Shown here piece after piece: positions 9,670 to 17,810 of a DNA stretch of 64,000 nt; within the stretch, counting starts at the first letter, position 1, and every line of letters starts with the position of its first letter. Source of the DNA: Rhodospirillaceae bacterium. Lineage in GTDB: Bacteria; Pseudomonadota; Alphaproteobacteria; MPNO01; UBA2964. The DNA is taken from NCBI GenBank assembly GCA_002720855.1, contig PBIN01000014.1:1-64000 (forward strand), given 5' to 3'. The translations under genes and the position numbers were made by a program. The notes below the pieces were generated by a model. The model was not told the origin of the DNA. It saw only the letters and a program-made list of their open reading frames with translations, and searched no databases.

Positions 9670-10227
9670 CTCCAGACCCCGGTGATTGTTGTTCGTTTCA
9701 CCAGTTTCCAGATTGAATCTGTTCTGGGCATAGCCACCTGGCCGCTGACTTCGCACCGTAATTGCGACGGATCTGTCGCCCATGCCCCATTCGGAATGCG
9801 GCACCCAGGGCGGCACGATATCGACATGACCGGTTGGTGCGGCCGATTGGGCGAGTAATTCAAGTTCCGCTTTGCCGGGTTCGCTCCCGTCATCCAGCCG
9901 CTTGTATACATGCGTGCGTTCTTCACCATCGAGCACGCCATAAATCGTCCAGGTGTGGGCGTGATCATGTACGTTCGCCTGATGTTTTGGCTGGCGGATC
10001 AGACCGCCGACAAAAAAACCGTAATCAGGATCATGATGCAGCTGCAACTCAACACCTCGTTTGGCAGGCCATTCTTTTGACTTTTCGCGCATCTGCTCAT
10101 CGGCGCAAAGCGTCTTCAAGATGTCTCGCACCCCTTCCCAATGTTCAGTTTCGGGCAACTCCTTCGAGAAGTGCTGGCGTAAATCATCGATAAAAGTTTT
10201 AAAGGCGGGAACCGTATATTCTGTCAT
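9649..10227 (-). CDS. Cupin-fold putative metal-dependent protein, cysteine-dioxygenase-like
   Basis: A 192-residue soluble protein. The stretch NVHDHAHTWTIYGVLDGEE (residues 85-103) is a cupin metal-binding motif (His87, His89, Glu102 or Glu103), with a second candidate ligand at His144 in WVPHSEWG. The size and HDH...W...YG...GxE pattern resemble the cysteine-dioxygenase-type cupins, but assignment to thiol dioxygenation is not secure. It lies 18 bp downstream of the periplasmic-binding-fold gene at 10246-11223 and is probably in one operon with it, which suggests a small-molecule catabolic step rather than central sulfur metabolism. Confidence 0.7.
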   Translation of the reverse strand: MTEYTVPAFKTFIDDLRQHFSKELPETEHWEGVRDILKTLCADEQMREKSKEWPAKRGVELQLHHDPDYGFFVGGLIRQPKHQANVHDHAHTWTIYGVLDGEERTHVYKRLDDGSEPGKAELELLAQSAAPTGHVDIVPPWVPHSEWGMGDRSVAITVRSQRPGGYAQNRFNLETGETNNNHRGLELIPTPV

Positions 10228-10245
10228 TGGTTGGTCTCCTCTTAC

Positions 10246-11223
10246 TTAGCTGTCGAGCACAGACTCATGAAATAGTTGCTCAACAGGATAGGGTGCTTCG
10301 ATCAGTGTTTGATCGGTTAGATATTTCATAAAGCGTTCGACACTGGCGCGGTTGGCCGAAAGTCCTGTTGGCCAAGGGTCAGTACCGAATATCTCTTGTT
10401 CTTCTTCATAGGCATTGCGCGCAAAAGCCATCTCCGAATAGCCGGGGTCTTCATAGAAATCTGCAGCCTGATGTTTTGCATCTTCCCACATTTCCATCAA
10501 GGCCCGCGGCAGGTGCGGGTGCGCGTCGGCCAGCGCAGTCTTAAAAACCAGTAAATGCATAATCGGATAGTCATACTTCTGGAAATAGCGGCCGCATTCC
10601 TCTCGCAAATCGGGCCACATCCGCTGAACTGACCCATTGCGTAATCCCTCAAGAATTGCCGGTGGCGGGTGCGGGTGGATCATCATTGCAAGCTCGCCGG
10701 CGATAAACCGTTCGGGGGCGCTTGGCTCATCAATCATAGTGAGGTCTGCTTCTTCCTGTCCGGGGAAAGCGACAAGCTCCGGGCTCATGGTATGCCAATC
10801 CAATTCGCGCCAGGGGACATCATACTCAAAGGCAAGATCACCTTTGGCGAGAACCGACATGGTTGTTTGAAAGCTTCGGCAACATACTTTTTTGCCGATC
10901 AAATCTTTAGGCGTCGATATGTTTGCCGCCGTGCTGACAAACATATGGTTCTGGCTGAACAGGCGCCGGGGAAAGACCGGAACGGCAGTATAGGGCAGGT
11001 CCTTGGCCTTCGATGTCAGATAAGACGAAACTGACATTTCGCAGATATCGAACTCTTCGTCTTCATAGAAACGCCGGTGGCGATCAATCCCGTCGCGCCG
11101 TGGCGGCGCCATACCAACTTCCAGCGATTTTATGATGATGCCATCAGGGTTCTCGACCATATCCATAAAGAACGGGACATGTCTGTCATAGCGCTCCAGC
11201 GCCATAGTCAGTTCAACTGTCAT
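10246..11223 (-). CDS. 4,5-dihydroxyphthalate-decarboxylase-like / periplasmic-binding-fold protein
   Basis: A 325-residue protein with no signal peptide. The beginning (ALERYDRHVPFFMDM), FDICEMSVSSYLTSKA and AVPVFPRRLFSQNHMFV stretches match the family of 4,5-dihydroxyphthalate decarboxylases (Pht5-like), which share the type II periplasmic-binding fold but act in the cytoplasm. ISTPKDLIGKKV is the usual hinge segment. It is the first gene of a probable two-gene minus-strand operon with the cupin. The reaction may be decarboxylation of a catecholic or dicarboxylic aromatic acid; substrate not determinable. An alternative is a substrate-binding protein that lost its export signal. Confidence 0.75.
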   Translation of the reverse strand: MTVELTMALERYDRHVPFFMDMVENPDGIIIKSLEVGMAPPRRDGIDRHRRFYEDEEFDICEMSVSSYLTSKAKDLPYTAVPVFPRRLFSQNHMFVSTAANISTPKDLIGKKVCCRSFQTTMSVLAKGDLAFEYDVPWRELDWHTMSPELVAFPGQEEADLTMIDEPSAPERFIAGELAMMIHPHPPPAILEGLRNGSVQRMWPDLREECGRYFQKYDYPIMHLLVFKTALADAHPHLPRALMEMWEDAKHQAADFYEDPGYSEMAFARNAYEEEQEIFGTDPWPTGLSANRASVERFMKYLTDQTLIEAPYPVEQLFHESVLDS

Positions 11224-11338
11224 TGTTATCCCTGTTCGTCATGGTTATGTCTTGTTTGGAAAGCGATGCTAAAACGCATAGCCTTTCACCGCAACGGTTC
11301 CACTGTGCAGAGACCCCTGGTTCGATTAAAATCCTCTC

Positions 11339-12007
11339 ATGCGTGTTCTGTATCATCTCTGGTTGTCGCCCTTTTGCCGCAAGGTCCGAATTGCTCTCTT
11401 GGAAAAAGGTGTTGAGGCGGAGCTAAAGACCGAAAATTTATGGGATCGCCGTCCGGAGTTTTTGGCGCTTAATCCGGCGGGTGACGTCCCCGTCCTCGTT
11501 GAAGAGGACGGTCAGGCAATTTGTGATTCCGCTGCGATTTGTGAATATCTTGATGAAATCGCGCCTGATCCCTGCCTGCTGCCGGGTACACCCGCCGAAC
11601 GGGCCGAGGTGAGGCGGCTCGTGTCCTGGTTCGACCGCAAGTTCAATGTCGAGGTCAGCGAGAATCTGGTTGGCGAGAAGATAATGAAACGCTTCCTTAA
11701 ACGCGGGGCTCCCGATGCGACAGCCATTCGCGCGGGCAAGAAAAATCTGGAATATCACTTAAAATATATCGCCTGGCTCTGCGAACGACGGAATTGGCTG
11801 GCCGGCAACGACATGTCGCTTGCTGACGTTGCCGCCGCCGCACATATTTCGTGCCTCGACTATCTCGGTGATGTTCCCTGGGAGGAGCATGAAGGGGCCA
11901 AGGAATGGTATGTCCGGATGAAATCGCGTCCGTCCATGCGGCCAATCTTGGCGGATCACTTGCCCGGCGAACCGCCCCCCAAACATTACGCCGATCTGGA
12001 TTTCTAA
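11339..12007 (+). CDS. fzlA: FzlA, glutathione-transferase-like FtsZ-associated division protein
   Basis: A 222-residue GST-fold protein. The N-terminal thioredoxin-like half has LSPFCRKVRIALLEKG and NPAGDVPVLVEEDG; the helical half has WFDRKFNVEVSENLV, LSLADVAAAAHIS-type and DYLGDVPWEEH stretches. It ends in the conserved tail PPPKHYADLDF, which is diagnostic of alphaproteobacterial FzlA. In Caulobacter FzlA binds FtsZ filaments and couples the ring to septal wall synthesis, and its C-terminus matters for that link. Its presence is one of the best pointers to Alphaproteobacteria in this window. It lies 21 bp before the MetX-family gene in the same direction. Confidence 0.88.
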   Translation: MRVLYHLWLSPFCRKVRIALLEKGVEAELKTENLWDRRPEFLALNPAGDVPVLVEEDGQAICDSAAICEYLDEIAPDPCLLPGTPAERAEVRRLVSWFDRKFNVEVSENLVGEKIMKRFLKRGAPDATAIRAGKKNLEYHLKYIAWLCERRNWLAGNDMSLADVAAAAHISCLDYLGDVPWEEHEGAKEWYVRMKSRPSMRPILADHLPGEPPPKHYADLDF

Positions 12008-12028
12008 TTATTTGTGGACTGAATTGAG

Positions 12029-13129
12029 ATGGCCGACGCACGGCAATATTTAAAAATCGACGGCCAGTTCGAAATGGTGAGAGGGGAAATTACCGAACCC
12101 TCCATCGCTTATGAAACCTGGGGCACGCTCAATGAGGCGGGTGACAATGCTGTATTGATCCTAACAGGATTGTCGCCATCGGCACATGCAGCCTCTTCTA
12201 CCACAGACCATTCTACCGGCTGGTGGGAAGATATGGTTGGGCCAAGTAAGCCGATCGATACCAATCGATTTTTCGTGATCTGCGTCAATTCACTGGGCAG
12301 CTGTTTCGGTTCAACTGGTCCGGCATCGATTAACCCTGAAAGCGGCGAAAAATATCGTCTGGATTTTCCCGTGCTCTGTCTCGAAGACGTTGCCAAAGCG
12401 GGACACCTTGTCGTCAAAAGCCTTGGCGTCGATGTTTTGCACACTGTGGTCGGCAATTCCATGGGCGGAATGACGGCGCTCGCCTATACGCTGTTGTTTC
12501 CTGGAAAATCACAGCGGCTGGTCTCGACATCTTCGGCGGCACGAAGCGCACCCTTTTCGATCGCCTTACGCTCCCTCCAGCGTGAGTTGATCCGCAAGGA
12601 TGCCGGCTGGAAAGACGGGCATTATGCGGAAGATGAACCGCCGGCAACAGGCATGCTAATGGCCCGCAAGCTGGGGATGATCACCTACCGATCCGCCAAG
12701 GAATGGGAACAGCGGTTTGGTCGTGAACGGGCAACGGACGATATCAGCAGCGGTAAATCGGGCCCGTTCGGCATCGATTTTGAAATCGAGTCGTATCTCG
12801 AAGCGCACGGGCGGAGTTTTATCAACGCGTTCGATGCGAACTGTTACCTGTATCTATCCCGCGCTATGGATTTGTTCGATGCCAGCGATCACGGCGGAAG
12901 CATCGAAACCGCATTAGCGCTAACCGGCTTGGAAAGCGCGTTGGTGATCGGCGTTGAAACCGATTTCCTGTTCCCGCCGCATCAGCAGAAAGAGCTGGCG
13001 ACTGGCCTCGAAGCCGGTGGAGTCAATGTTACCTTTGAGATTCTGGATTCGCTTCAGGGGCACGATTCGTTCCTGATCGATATGGACCGGTTTAGACCGG
13101 TCATCGGCGAGTTTTTCGGAGACTCCTAA
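12029..13129 (+). CDS. metX: MetX-family homoserine/serine O-acyltransferase
   Basis: A 366-residue alpha/beta-hydrolase-fold acyltransferase. The nucleophile is Ser144 in VGNSMGGMTAL, with Asp312 (ETDFLFPPHQ) and His345 (LQGHDSFL) completing the triad. The oxyanion-side motif GSCFGSTGPASINP (residues 90-103) is intact. The family contains homoserine O-acetyltransferases, homoserine O-succinyltransferases and serine O-succinyltransferases. The gene converges on a cysteine synthase with a 4-bp overlap, and RLDFPVLCLEDVAKA differs from the usual homoserine-enzyme DFPxxTxxD pattern, so a serine acyltransferase in cysteine synthesis is a real alternative. Family certain, acceptor and acyl donor not. 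Confidence 0.85.
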   Translation: MADARQYLKIDGQFEMVRGEITEPSIAYETWGTLNEAGDNAVLILTGLSPSAHAASSTTDHSTGWWEDMVGPSKPIDTNRFFVICVNSLGSCFGSTGPASINPESGEKYRLDFPVLCLEDVAKAGHLVVKSLGVDVLHTVVGNSMGGMTALAYTLLFPGKSQRLVSTSSAARSAPFSIALRSLQRELIRKDAGWKDGHYAEDEPPATGMLMARKLGMITYRSAKEWEQRFGRERATDDISSGKSGPFGIDFEIESYLEAHGRSFINAFDANCYLYLSRAMDLFDASDHGGSIETALALTGLESALVIGVETDFLFPPHQQKELATGLEAGGVNVTFEILDSLQGHDSFLIDMDRFRPVIGEFFGDS

Positions 13130-14169
13130 AGCAGATGGTTCGGTGTCGAAGAGGCGATGTCGAGCTCGTCGCTGTTCATGTCTTCCTCGATTTCCGCAAA
13201 TAGCGGCGTGCTGAGATAGCGTTCACCGGTATCGGGCAGCATACAGAGCACGGTCGCGCCGTCCGGTGCCTTGGCACAGATTTTCAACGCGCCAGCGAGA
13301 GTGGCCCCTGCGGTAATTCCAACGAATATCCCTTCCTTGGTGGCGAGATCTCTGCTGCACCGCAAGGCGTCTTCCTCCACGATGGTTACCACTTCATCGA
13401 TGATGCCCATCTCCTTGGTATCGTTGGTCAGCCGTGAAATAAAATTCGGCCCCCAGCCCTGCATTGGGTGAGGATTATAGGCGGGGTGATCTCCAACCGG
13501 ATTACCATCACCGTCCATTTCCTGTGGCAGGCCGCTGGAAAGAACCGGCGCTTCCACTGCTTCGCAGACGACAATTTTCGTATCGGGCCGATTTTTGGCG
13601 AGTTCGCGGGCAACACCTTTGAGTGTGCCGCCAGTGCCATATCCCGTCACCCAGTAATCCAGCGCATCGCCTTCGAAATCCCTGATGATTTCCTGTGCGG
13701 TGGTCTGCGAATGAAAATCGGGGTTGGCTTCGTTCTCGAACTGGCGCGTCATGAACCAGCCGTGTTTTTCCGACAGTTCTTTGGCCTTGTTGATCATACC
13801 AGTACTGCGCTCAGCGGCGGGGGTGAGGATGACCTTGGCGCCGAGAAACCGCATGAGCTTGCGCCGTTCGATGCTGAAGGTTTCCGTCATGGTGATGACC
13901 AGCGGATAGCCTTTTTGGGCGCATACCATGGCAAGCCCGATGCCGGTATTGCCGCTGGTCGATTCGACTATGGTCTGTCCCGGTTTGAGTGCACCAGATC
14001 GTTCGGCATCTTCAATGACACCCAGCGCCAGCCGGTCCTTGACTGAACCGAGCGGATTGAACGCCTCGATTTTTACATACAGATTGACATTTTCAGGCGC
14101 GATGTTGTTGAGCCGTACAACAGGCGTATTGCCAACGGTCTTCAGAATACTCTCGAATTTACGCTTCAT
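13126..14169 (-). CDS. cysK: Cysteine synthase (PLP-dependent, CysK type)
   Basis: A 347-residue fold-type II PLP enzyme that makes cysteine from an O-acylserine and sulfide. Lys44 in GSVKDRLALG is the PLP lysine, and ESTSGNTGIGLAM (69-81) binds the cofactor phosphate and substrate. GYGTGGTLKG is also present. About 20-25 residues longer than a minimal CysK at the C-terminus (EEDMNSDELDIASS). The gene faces the MetX-family acyltransferase and overlaps its stop by 4 bp, so the two may supply and use the same O-acylserine even though they are on opposite strands. Cystathionine beta-synthase activity is a less likely alternative. Confidence 0.92.
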   Translation of the reverse strand: MKRKFESILKTVGNTPVVRLNNIAPENVNLYVKIEAFNPLGSVKDRLALGVIEDAERSGALKPGQTIVESTSGNTGIGLAMVCAQKGYPLVITMTETFSIERRKLMRFLGAKVILTPAAERSTGMINKAKELSEKHGWFMTRQFENEANPDFHSQTTAQEIIRDFEGDALDYWVTGYGTGGTLKGVARELAKNRPDTKIVVCEAVEAPVLSSGLPQEMDGDGNPVGDHPAYNPHPMQGWGPNFISRLTNDTKEMGIIDEVVTIVEEDALRCSRDLATKEGIFVGITAGATLAGALKICAKAPDGATVLCMLPDTGERYLSTPLFAEIEEDMNSDELDIASSTPNHLL

Positions 14170-14244
14170 CTGTAGTTTGGCTCCCTGATGTCTTTATTGC
14201 CGTTGCGATGCCAAAGCTATCGCGAATCGATATTTGGTAACAGC

Positions 14245-14277
14245 CCGCAGTCGCTAATCAGCGCGTGCTTTCCGCCG
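14245..14277. repeat. 33-bp direct repeat, copy A
   Basis: Matches 16329-16361 at 32 of 33 positions in the same orientation. The matching block covers the last codons and stop of the MFS gene plus 9 bp beyond it, so it is a DNA duplication rather than conserved protein sequence. The two copies enclose a hydrolase-HxlR-MAPEG block of about 2 kb. Confidence 0.9.
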
Positions 14278-14355
14278 GGCTGCAGATCAGAAAGGCCACC
14301 GACGTTAGAATCGTCACGCGACGATAAGGCAGCAACCTGTCTCCTTCGGAGCTAG
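14245..14355 (-). pseudogene. Remnant of an MFS transporter gene (internal piece joined to the C-terminal tail)
   Basis: Read on the minus strand, about 14286-14355 encodes SEGDRLLPYRRVTILTSV followed by AFLIC. This lines up with the LSALPYRRLALLTLAVFLIS segment of the intact MFS gene at 16338-17759; the DNA agrees at about 34 of 48 positions (my hand alignment). Directly next to it, in another frame, is a near-identical copy of that gene's last codons (RRKARAD, stop). The middle and 3' half of the gene between these two pieces is missing, so this is a deletion-scarred relic. It fills much of the 199-bp gap between cysK and the alpha/beta hydrolase. Confidence 0.65.
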
Positions 14356-14368
14356 ATACCGAAATGGG

Positions 14369-15385
14369 CTAGTGGGCTTTTGAATTTAAAGGCGCAGGAC
14401 TATCCAGCATCAACCTCGCAACTTCTTCCGGCCGATCCAGCTGGACGTAATGGCCAGCTTCTCGGACCAGATGTAGGGCCGAGTTGGGGATCAATTTTTT
14501 GAATTCACGCGCCAGGGCCGGATTTAGATACGGGTCTTGTGTGCCGAAAATGATCTTGACCGGCACGCTCAAATTTCGAAGTGGCTCCAAACGAGCACCG
14601 CGGTCCTGGATTTCTTTCTTCCAAACTCTGTTCAGACCAAAAAAAGCGGGGCGGATCTGTAGTGACTGATGTAGGAATATGGGCAAAAACTTTTCACGGG
14701 CCTGTCGATTGTAGAAGAATTCGCCTACCTGAGCCGAAAAGCGTTGCTGCCATCGGAAATCGATCATCGTTGCCCCAAATACCAATAAATCTCGCCGTAG
14801 TCCCGGGGTTGAAAATGTTTGAATTCCGGCTGGCACCTTGCGAACTTTTGATGGTCCATAAAGGGTATTCAGCAGGATCAGTTCGCTTGTTTTTTTTGGA
14901 TTGTCGATTGCGTAATCAATCCCTGGCAGACCTGACGAGTCATGGACCAGCAGCTTAGCGTTTTTGATTCCGAAATAGGTAATTACCGCTTCAAGATCGC
15001 GCCGCATGCTTGCCACATCATAGCGGTGATCACTGGGTTTGTCGGAATTGCCCCAACCTAAAGAATCAAAGGTAATAACCCGGCTTTTTTTTGCCAACAA
15101 TGGCGCTAACCGGTCATACAGGTGGACGCTGTCAGTGAAACCGTGCATCAGAATATAGGGTGCTCCGACAGGCTGTTTTCCTACTGGGTGATATTCCCGT
15201 GCGTTAAGTTTGTACCCGTCGCGAGGAATCGTGTGAGCCTTTTGCCCTTTCTGTTTCCCGAAGACCGAATTGTACTCTTTATACGCCGTGCCAGATTCCT
15301 CGCTCCCACTACCGCTAAACACACTGGCCGCGCCGATAATAACAATCGTCGTTCCGATAAGGAGCCACCGCCATCGTGACCGCAT
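14369..15385 (-). CDS. Alpha/beta hydrolase with N-terminal membrane anchor or signal
   Basis: A 338-residue protein starting with a basic RSRWRWLL segment and one hydrophobic stretch (LIGTTIVIIGAASVFSG), so it is likely exported or anchored with the catalytic domain in the periplasm. The hydrolase domain has the oxyanion motif MHGFTDSVHLYD, DSLGWGNSD, and a nucleophile elbow LVHDSSGLPG. The HD-x-x-G pattern resembles haloalkane dehalogenases and epoxide hydrolases, where the Asp is the nucleophile, more than the usual GxSxG. The catalytic His is probably in REAGHYVQLD near the C-terminus. It is divergent from an HxlR regulator 75 bp away, which may control it. Substrate unknown. Confidence 0.8.
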   Translation of the reverse strand: MRSRWRWLLIGTTIVIIGAASVFSGSGSEESGTAYKEYNSVFGKQKGQKAHTIPRDGYKLNAREYHPVGKQPVGAPYILMHGFTDSVHLYDRLAPLLAKKSRVITFDSLGWGNSDKPSDHRYDVASMRRDLEAVITYFGIKNAKLLVHDSSGLPGIDYAIDNPKKTSELILLNTLYGPSKVRKVPAGIQTFSTPGLRRDLLVFGATMIDFRWQQRFSAQVGEFFYNRQAREKFLPIFLHQSLQIRPAFFGLNRVWKKEIQDRGARLEPLRNLSVPVKIIFGTQDPYLNPALAREFKKLIPNSALHLVREAGHYVQLDRPEEVARLMLDSPAPLNSKAH

Positions 15386-15423
15386 AACATTCCCTTTCGA
15401 TATTAACTATTAAAAATATAGCG

Positions 15424-15439
15424 ACTTGTTATGATAAGT
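15424..15439. promoter_or_regulatory. Candidate HxlR operator
   Basis: ACTTGTTATGATAAGT is an imperfect 16-bp inverted repeat (6 of 8 pairs) in the 75-bp divergent space between the hydrolase and the HxlR gene, 21 bp before the regulator's ATG. It contains a TATGAT -10-like hexamer, so a bound dimer would block the regulator's own promoter. Inferred from position and symmetry only. Confidence 0.35.
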
Positions 15440-15460
15440 TCAAGAGATTAAGTTTCAAAC

Positions 15461-15778
15461 ATGGTTTCTCAGAAAAACTTGTATTGTCCCGTAGCACGAT
15501 CAGCGAATGTGATAGGTGATCGCTGGACGCTCCTCATCCTGCGCGATCTTTTTCAGAACGGCCGGTGTAGATTTCAGTCGCTTCTCGAATCGCTCGATGG
15601 CATAGCGCCCAATACGTTGTCTGCCAGGCTTAAATCTCTGGAAGCCAACGGCATAATCGAGAGGGACTTTTATGAAATGCATCCACCACGTGCGGAATAT
15701 TTGTTGACAGAAAAGGGCAGGGCTCTCGGCCCAATCATTCGGGCCCTTTATAAGTGGGGAGATCAGTACGGAACATAG
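15461..15778 (+). CDS. HxlR-family winged-helix transcriptional regulator
   Basis: A 105-residue single-domain DNA-binding protein with the family hallmarks CPVARSANVIGDRWTLLILRD near the N-terminus, the recognition-helix region GIAPNTLSARLKSLEANGII and the wing Y.LTEKGRALGPI. The conserved N-terminal Cys (in LYCPVARS) is the residue that senses thiol-reactive or quinone-type compounds in studied HxlR proteins such as YodB. It is divergent from the alpha/beta hydrolase and 99 bp ahead of the MAPEG gene; local control of one or both is the natural guess. Confidence 0.9.
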   Translation: MVSQKNLYCPVARSANVIGDRWTLLILRDLFQNGRCRFQSLLESLDGIAPNTLSARLKSLEANGIIERDFYEMHPPRAEYLLTEKGRALGPIIRALYKWGDQYGT

Positions 15779-15877
15779 GCCCGCTGACGTTTAGCCATGT
15801 TAGCGATTTGGAATTTTTTACCCTCTGCGCCTCAAACGTTTTATGGCCGGGGTGGTCAGGAAGTGGAGTAGAAGTTC

Positions 15878-16285
15878 ATGGACCTTAACATTGTCCCTCT
15901 ATACGCGGCGCTGCTGGGGATCGGGCTGATCCTTCTTTCCCTACGTGTCATTTCCCTAAGGAGACAGTTCAAAGTGGCGTTGGGCGGTGGTGATGAGCCG
16001 CGATTGGAAAGAGCAATCCGTGCCCATGGCAACTACAGTGAATACGTCCCTATTTCTATTATCCTGATTGCTTTTGTTGAATTTGCCGGAAATCCTGCCT
16101 GGATTATTCACATGCTGTGCGGTCTTTTATTGGTTAGCCGCGTAATACATGCTTTCGGGGTATCCCAAACGGCGGAAAATTTTAGTTTCCGCGTTTTTGG
16201 GATGGCAACGACTTTCGCTGTCCTTGCCATTTGCTCCACTATCCTGCTCACCGGCGGTAGTTTATTAACGAGGTTCATCGGCTGA
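15878..16285 (+). CDS. MAPEG-family membrane protein
   Basis: A 135-residue protein with four hydrophobic segments and the family signature RAIRAHGNYSEYVP at about residues 46-59. Members are trimeric membrane glutathione transferases/peroxidases or proteins of unknown function. It lies within the block enclosed by the 33-bp direct repeats, next to a stress-type HxlR regulator, which would suit a detoxification role. Activity not demonstrable from sequence. Confidence 0.87.
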   Translation: MDLNIVPLYAALLGIGLILLSLRVISLRRQFKVALGGGDEPRLERAIRAHGNYSEYVPISIILIAFVEFAGNPAWIIHMLCGLLLVSRVIHAFGVSQTAENFSFRVFGMATTFAVLAICSTILLTGGSLLTRFIG

Positions 16286-16328
16286 AGCGGACAGGCGCTT
16301 CAATTCCTGGATTGTTTTTTAAGGTGCT

Positions 16329-16361
16329 CCGCGGTCGCTAATCAGCGCGTGCTTTCCGCCG
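16329..16361. repeat. 33-bp direct repeat, copy B
   Basis: Partner of 14245-14277 (one mismatch). This copy includes the last seven sense codons (RRKARAD) and stop of the intact MFS gene and the first bases beyond it. Confidence 0.9.
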
Positions 16362-17759
16362 CGCCATATACATCGGAATGGTCATGATGAGCGCGAGCAA
16401 CGCGAACCCGGCATTGACGCCATAGACCCAGCTCATTGAAAAGGCGATCTCGGCGCGATCCGAGCCGTGCGCCAGCCCTGCCGCTGCGGCCACCATGCCC
16501 GACGCGGCAGCGCCGAATGAAATACCAATATTGCGGATGGCCTGCACGGAGGCGCCCGCCATGTGCTTTTCATCTTCGCGCACAATGGTGATGATGCGCT
16601 GTATCGTTGGGTTGTTGATAAAGCCGAGCCCAATACCGGTAAGTGCGATGGCGACGGCAATCATGGATACGGGGCCGCTATCGACGGTCAGCCAGACACC
16701 GACAGCGCCCGCTAAAATAATCAGCAAACCGATCAACAGGAACTCGGATTCATATTTGCGGGGCAGGGTGGCGACGATCAACGCACTCGTCGTCCACATG
16801 ATCGACTGAATCGCGAACAGATATCCGGCAATCAATGGCGATATGCCGTGTAACGCCTGCAGGTAAAAGGTCGAATAGGTGTTGACGATCGCCAACACGA
16901 TGCTGCCGAGAAACAGTATCCAGTAGACTGCGCCAAGTTCGGTTGTCATCGAGGTCACGCCCTTGGGGAACATATTGTGCTCCGAGACAGCATCCATCCG
17001 GAACGTGATGATGGCCAGGAAAATCGCAATGACGATGAACAGGCTCCGCATCCAGAGCTCTTCGGTTAGTGATGTGCTGCTAATCAGAAAAACCGCGAGC
17101 GTTAAAAGTGCGAGGCGGCGATAGGGCAGCGCGGAGAGCTGACCATGTCCCTTGTCGCTCTCCACCCGGAGCAACACCAGCGCGACGAAGATGACGATAA
17201 GCGGCAAGAGACCCAGAAACGCCCATGGCCAGAGATGTGGTTCGGCAAACAGTGCCCCAAATCCTGGCCCCATAATTGTCGCTGTGCCCCAGATGGTGGA
17301 AACGACTCCGAGGACCCGCGGCCGCAAATACACCGGGTAGGCGATCGCGACCAGCCCATAGCCCTGGGATGCCAAAGCGCCCCCACCGATGCCCTGTAGG
17401 AGCCGCCATCCAACGAAGGTCAGCATGTCCGGTGCCAGCGCGGCACCGGCAAGACCCAGACCCAATATCAGCCCCGCCCCGGCATAGGCGGGACGCAAGC
17501 CAAACGCATCACGCAAGGCATGGGCGCTGGCTGCGCCAATGATGGCGCCGACCGCGAAAAGGGAGAATGCCCAGCTGTAAAACCTTACCCCGCCAAGATC
17601 TTCCAGGACGGTTGGCATGATCGTCGCGACGACAAACTGGTTGATCGCGAACAGCCCCATTCCGAGGCCAAGCACAAGCGTGTAAACGCCGAGACGTCCG
17701 GTAAAAATATCCGCCCAGCAGCCGGTTTCTTCTTCCGCCGGGCCCTCTGTATCTGTCAT
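16338..17759 (-). CDS. MFS transporter, drug:H+ antiporter-like
   Basis: A 473-residue protein with about 14 hydrophobic segments. TM1 is followed by a VVATIMPTVLEDLGG motif, typical of DHA2-type exporters, and there are LLQGIGGGALASQGYGLV and GVVSTIWGTATIMGPGFGALF (motif C-like, proline/glycine-rich) segments of antiporters. A small-molecule efflux role is plausible; substrate unknown. A decayed piece of a related gene, and an exact copy of its 3' end, lie 2 kb downstream on the same strand. It precedes the shorter MFS gene only by chance of position: the two are not close relatives. Its start is 51 bp downstream of the stop of the 17811-19013 gene, same direction. Confidence 0.88.
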   Translation of the reverse strand: MTDTEGPAEEETGCWADIFTGRLGVYTLVLGLGMGLFAINQFVVATIMPTVLEDLGGVRFYSWAFSLFAVGAIIGAASAHALRDAFGLRPAYAGAGLILGLGLAGAALAPDMLTFVGWRLLQGIGGGALASQGYGLVAIAYPVYLRPRVLGVVSTIWGTATIMGPGFGALFAEPHLWPWAFLGLLPLIVIFVALVLLRVESDKGHGQLSALPYRRLALLTLAVFLISSTSLTEELWMRSLFIVIAIFLAIITFRMDAVSEHNMFPKGVTSMTTELGAVYWILFLGSIVLAIVNTYSTFYLQALHGISPLIAGYLFAIQSIMWTTSALIVATLPRKYESEFLLIGLLIILAGAVGVWLTVDSGPVSMIAVAIALTGIGLGFINNPTIQRIITIVREDEKHMAGASVQAIRNIGISFGAAASGMVAAAAGLAHGSDRAEIAFSMSWVYGVNAGFALLALIMTIPMYMARRKARAD

Positions 17760-17810
17760 GGGTTGGATCGTCGCGCGGATACTGTCATGCGGTCAACGCG
17801 AACGGCGAAA

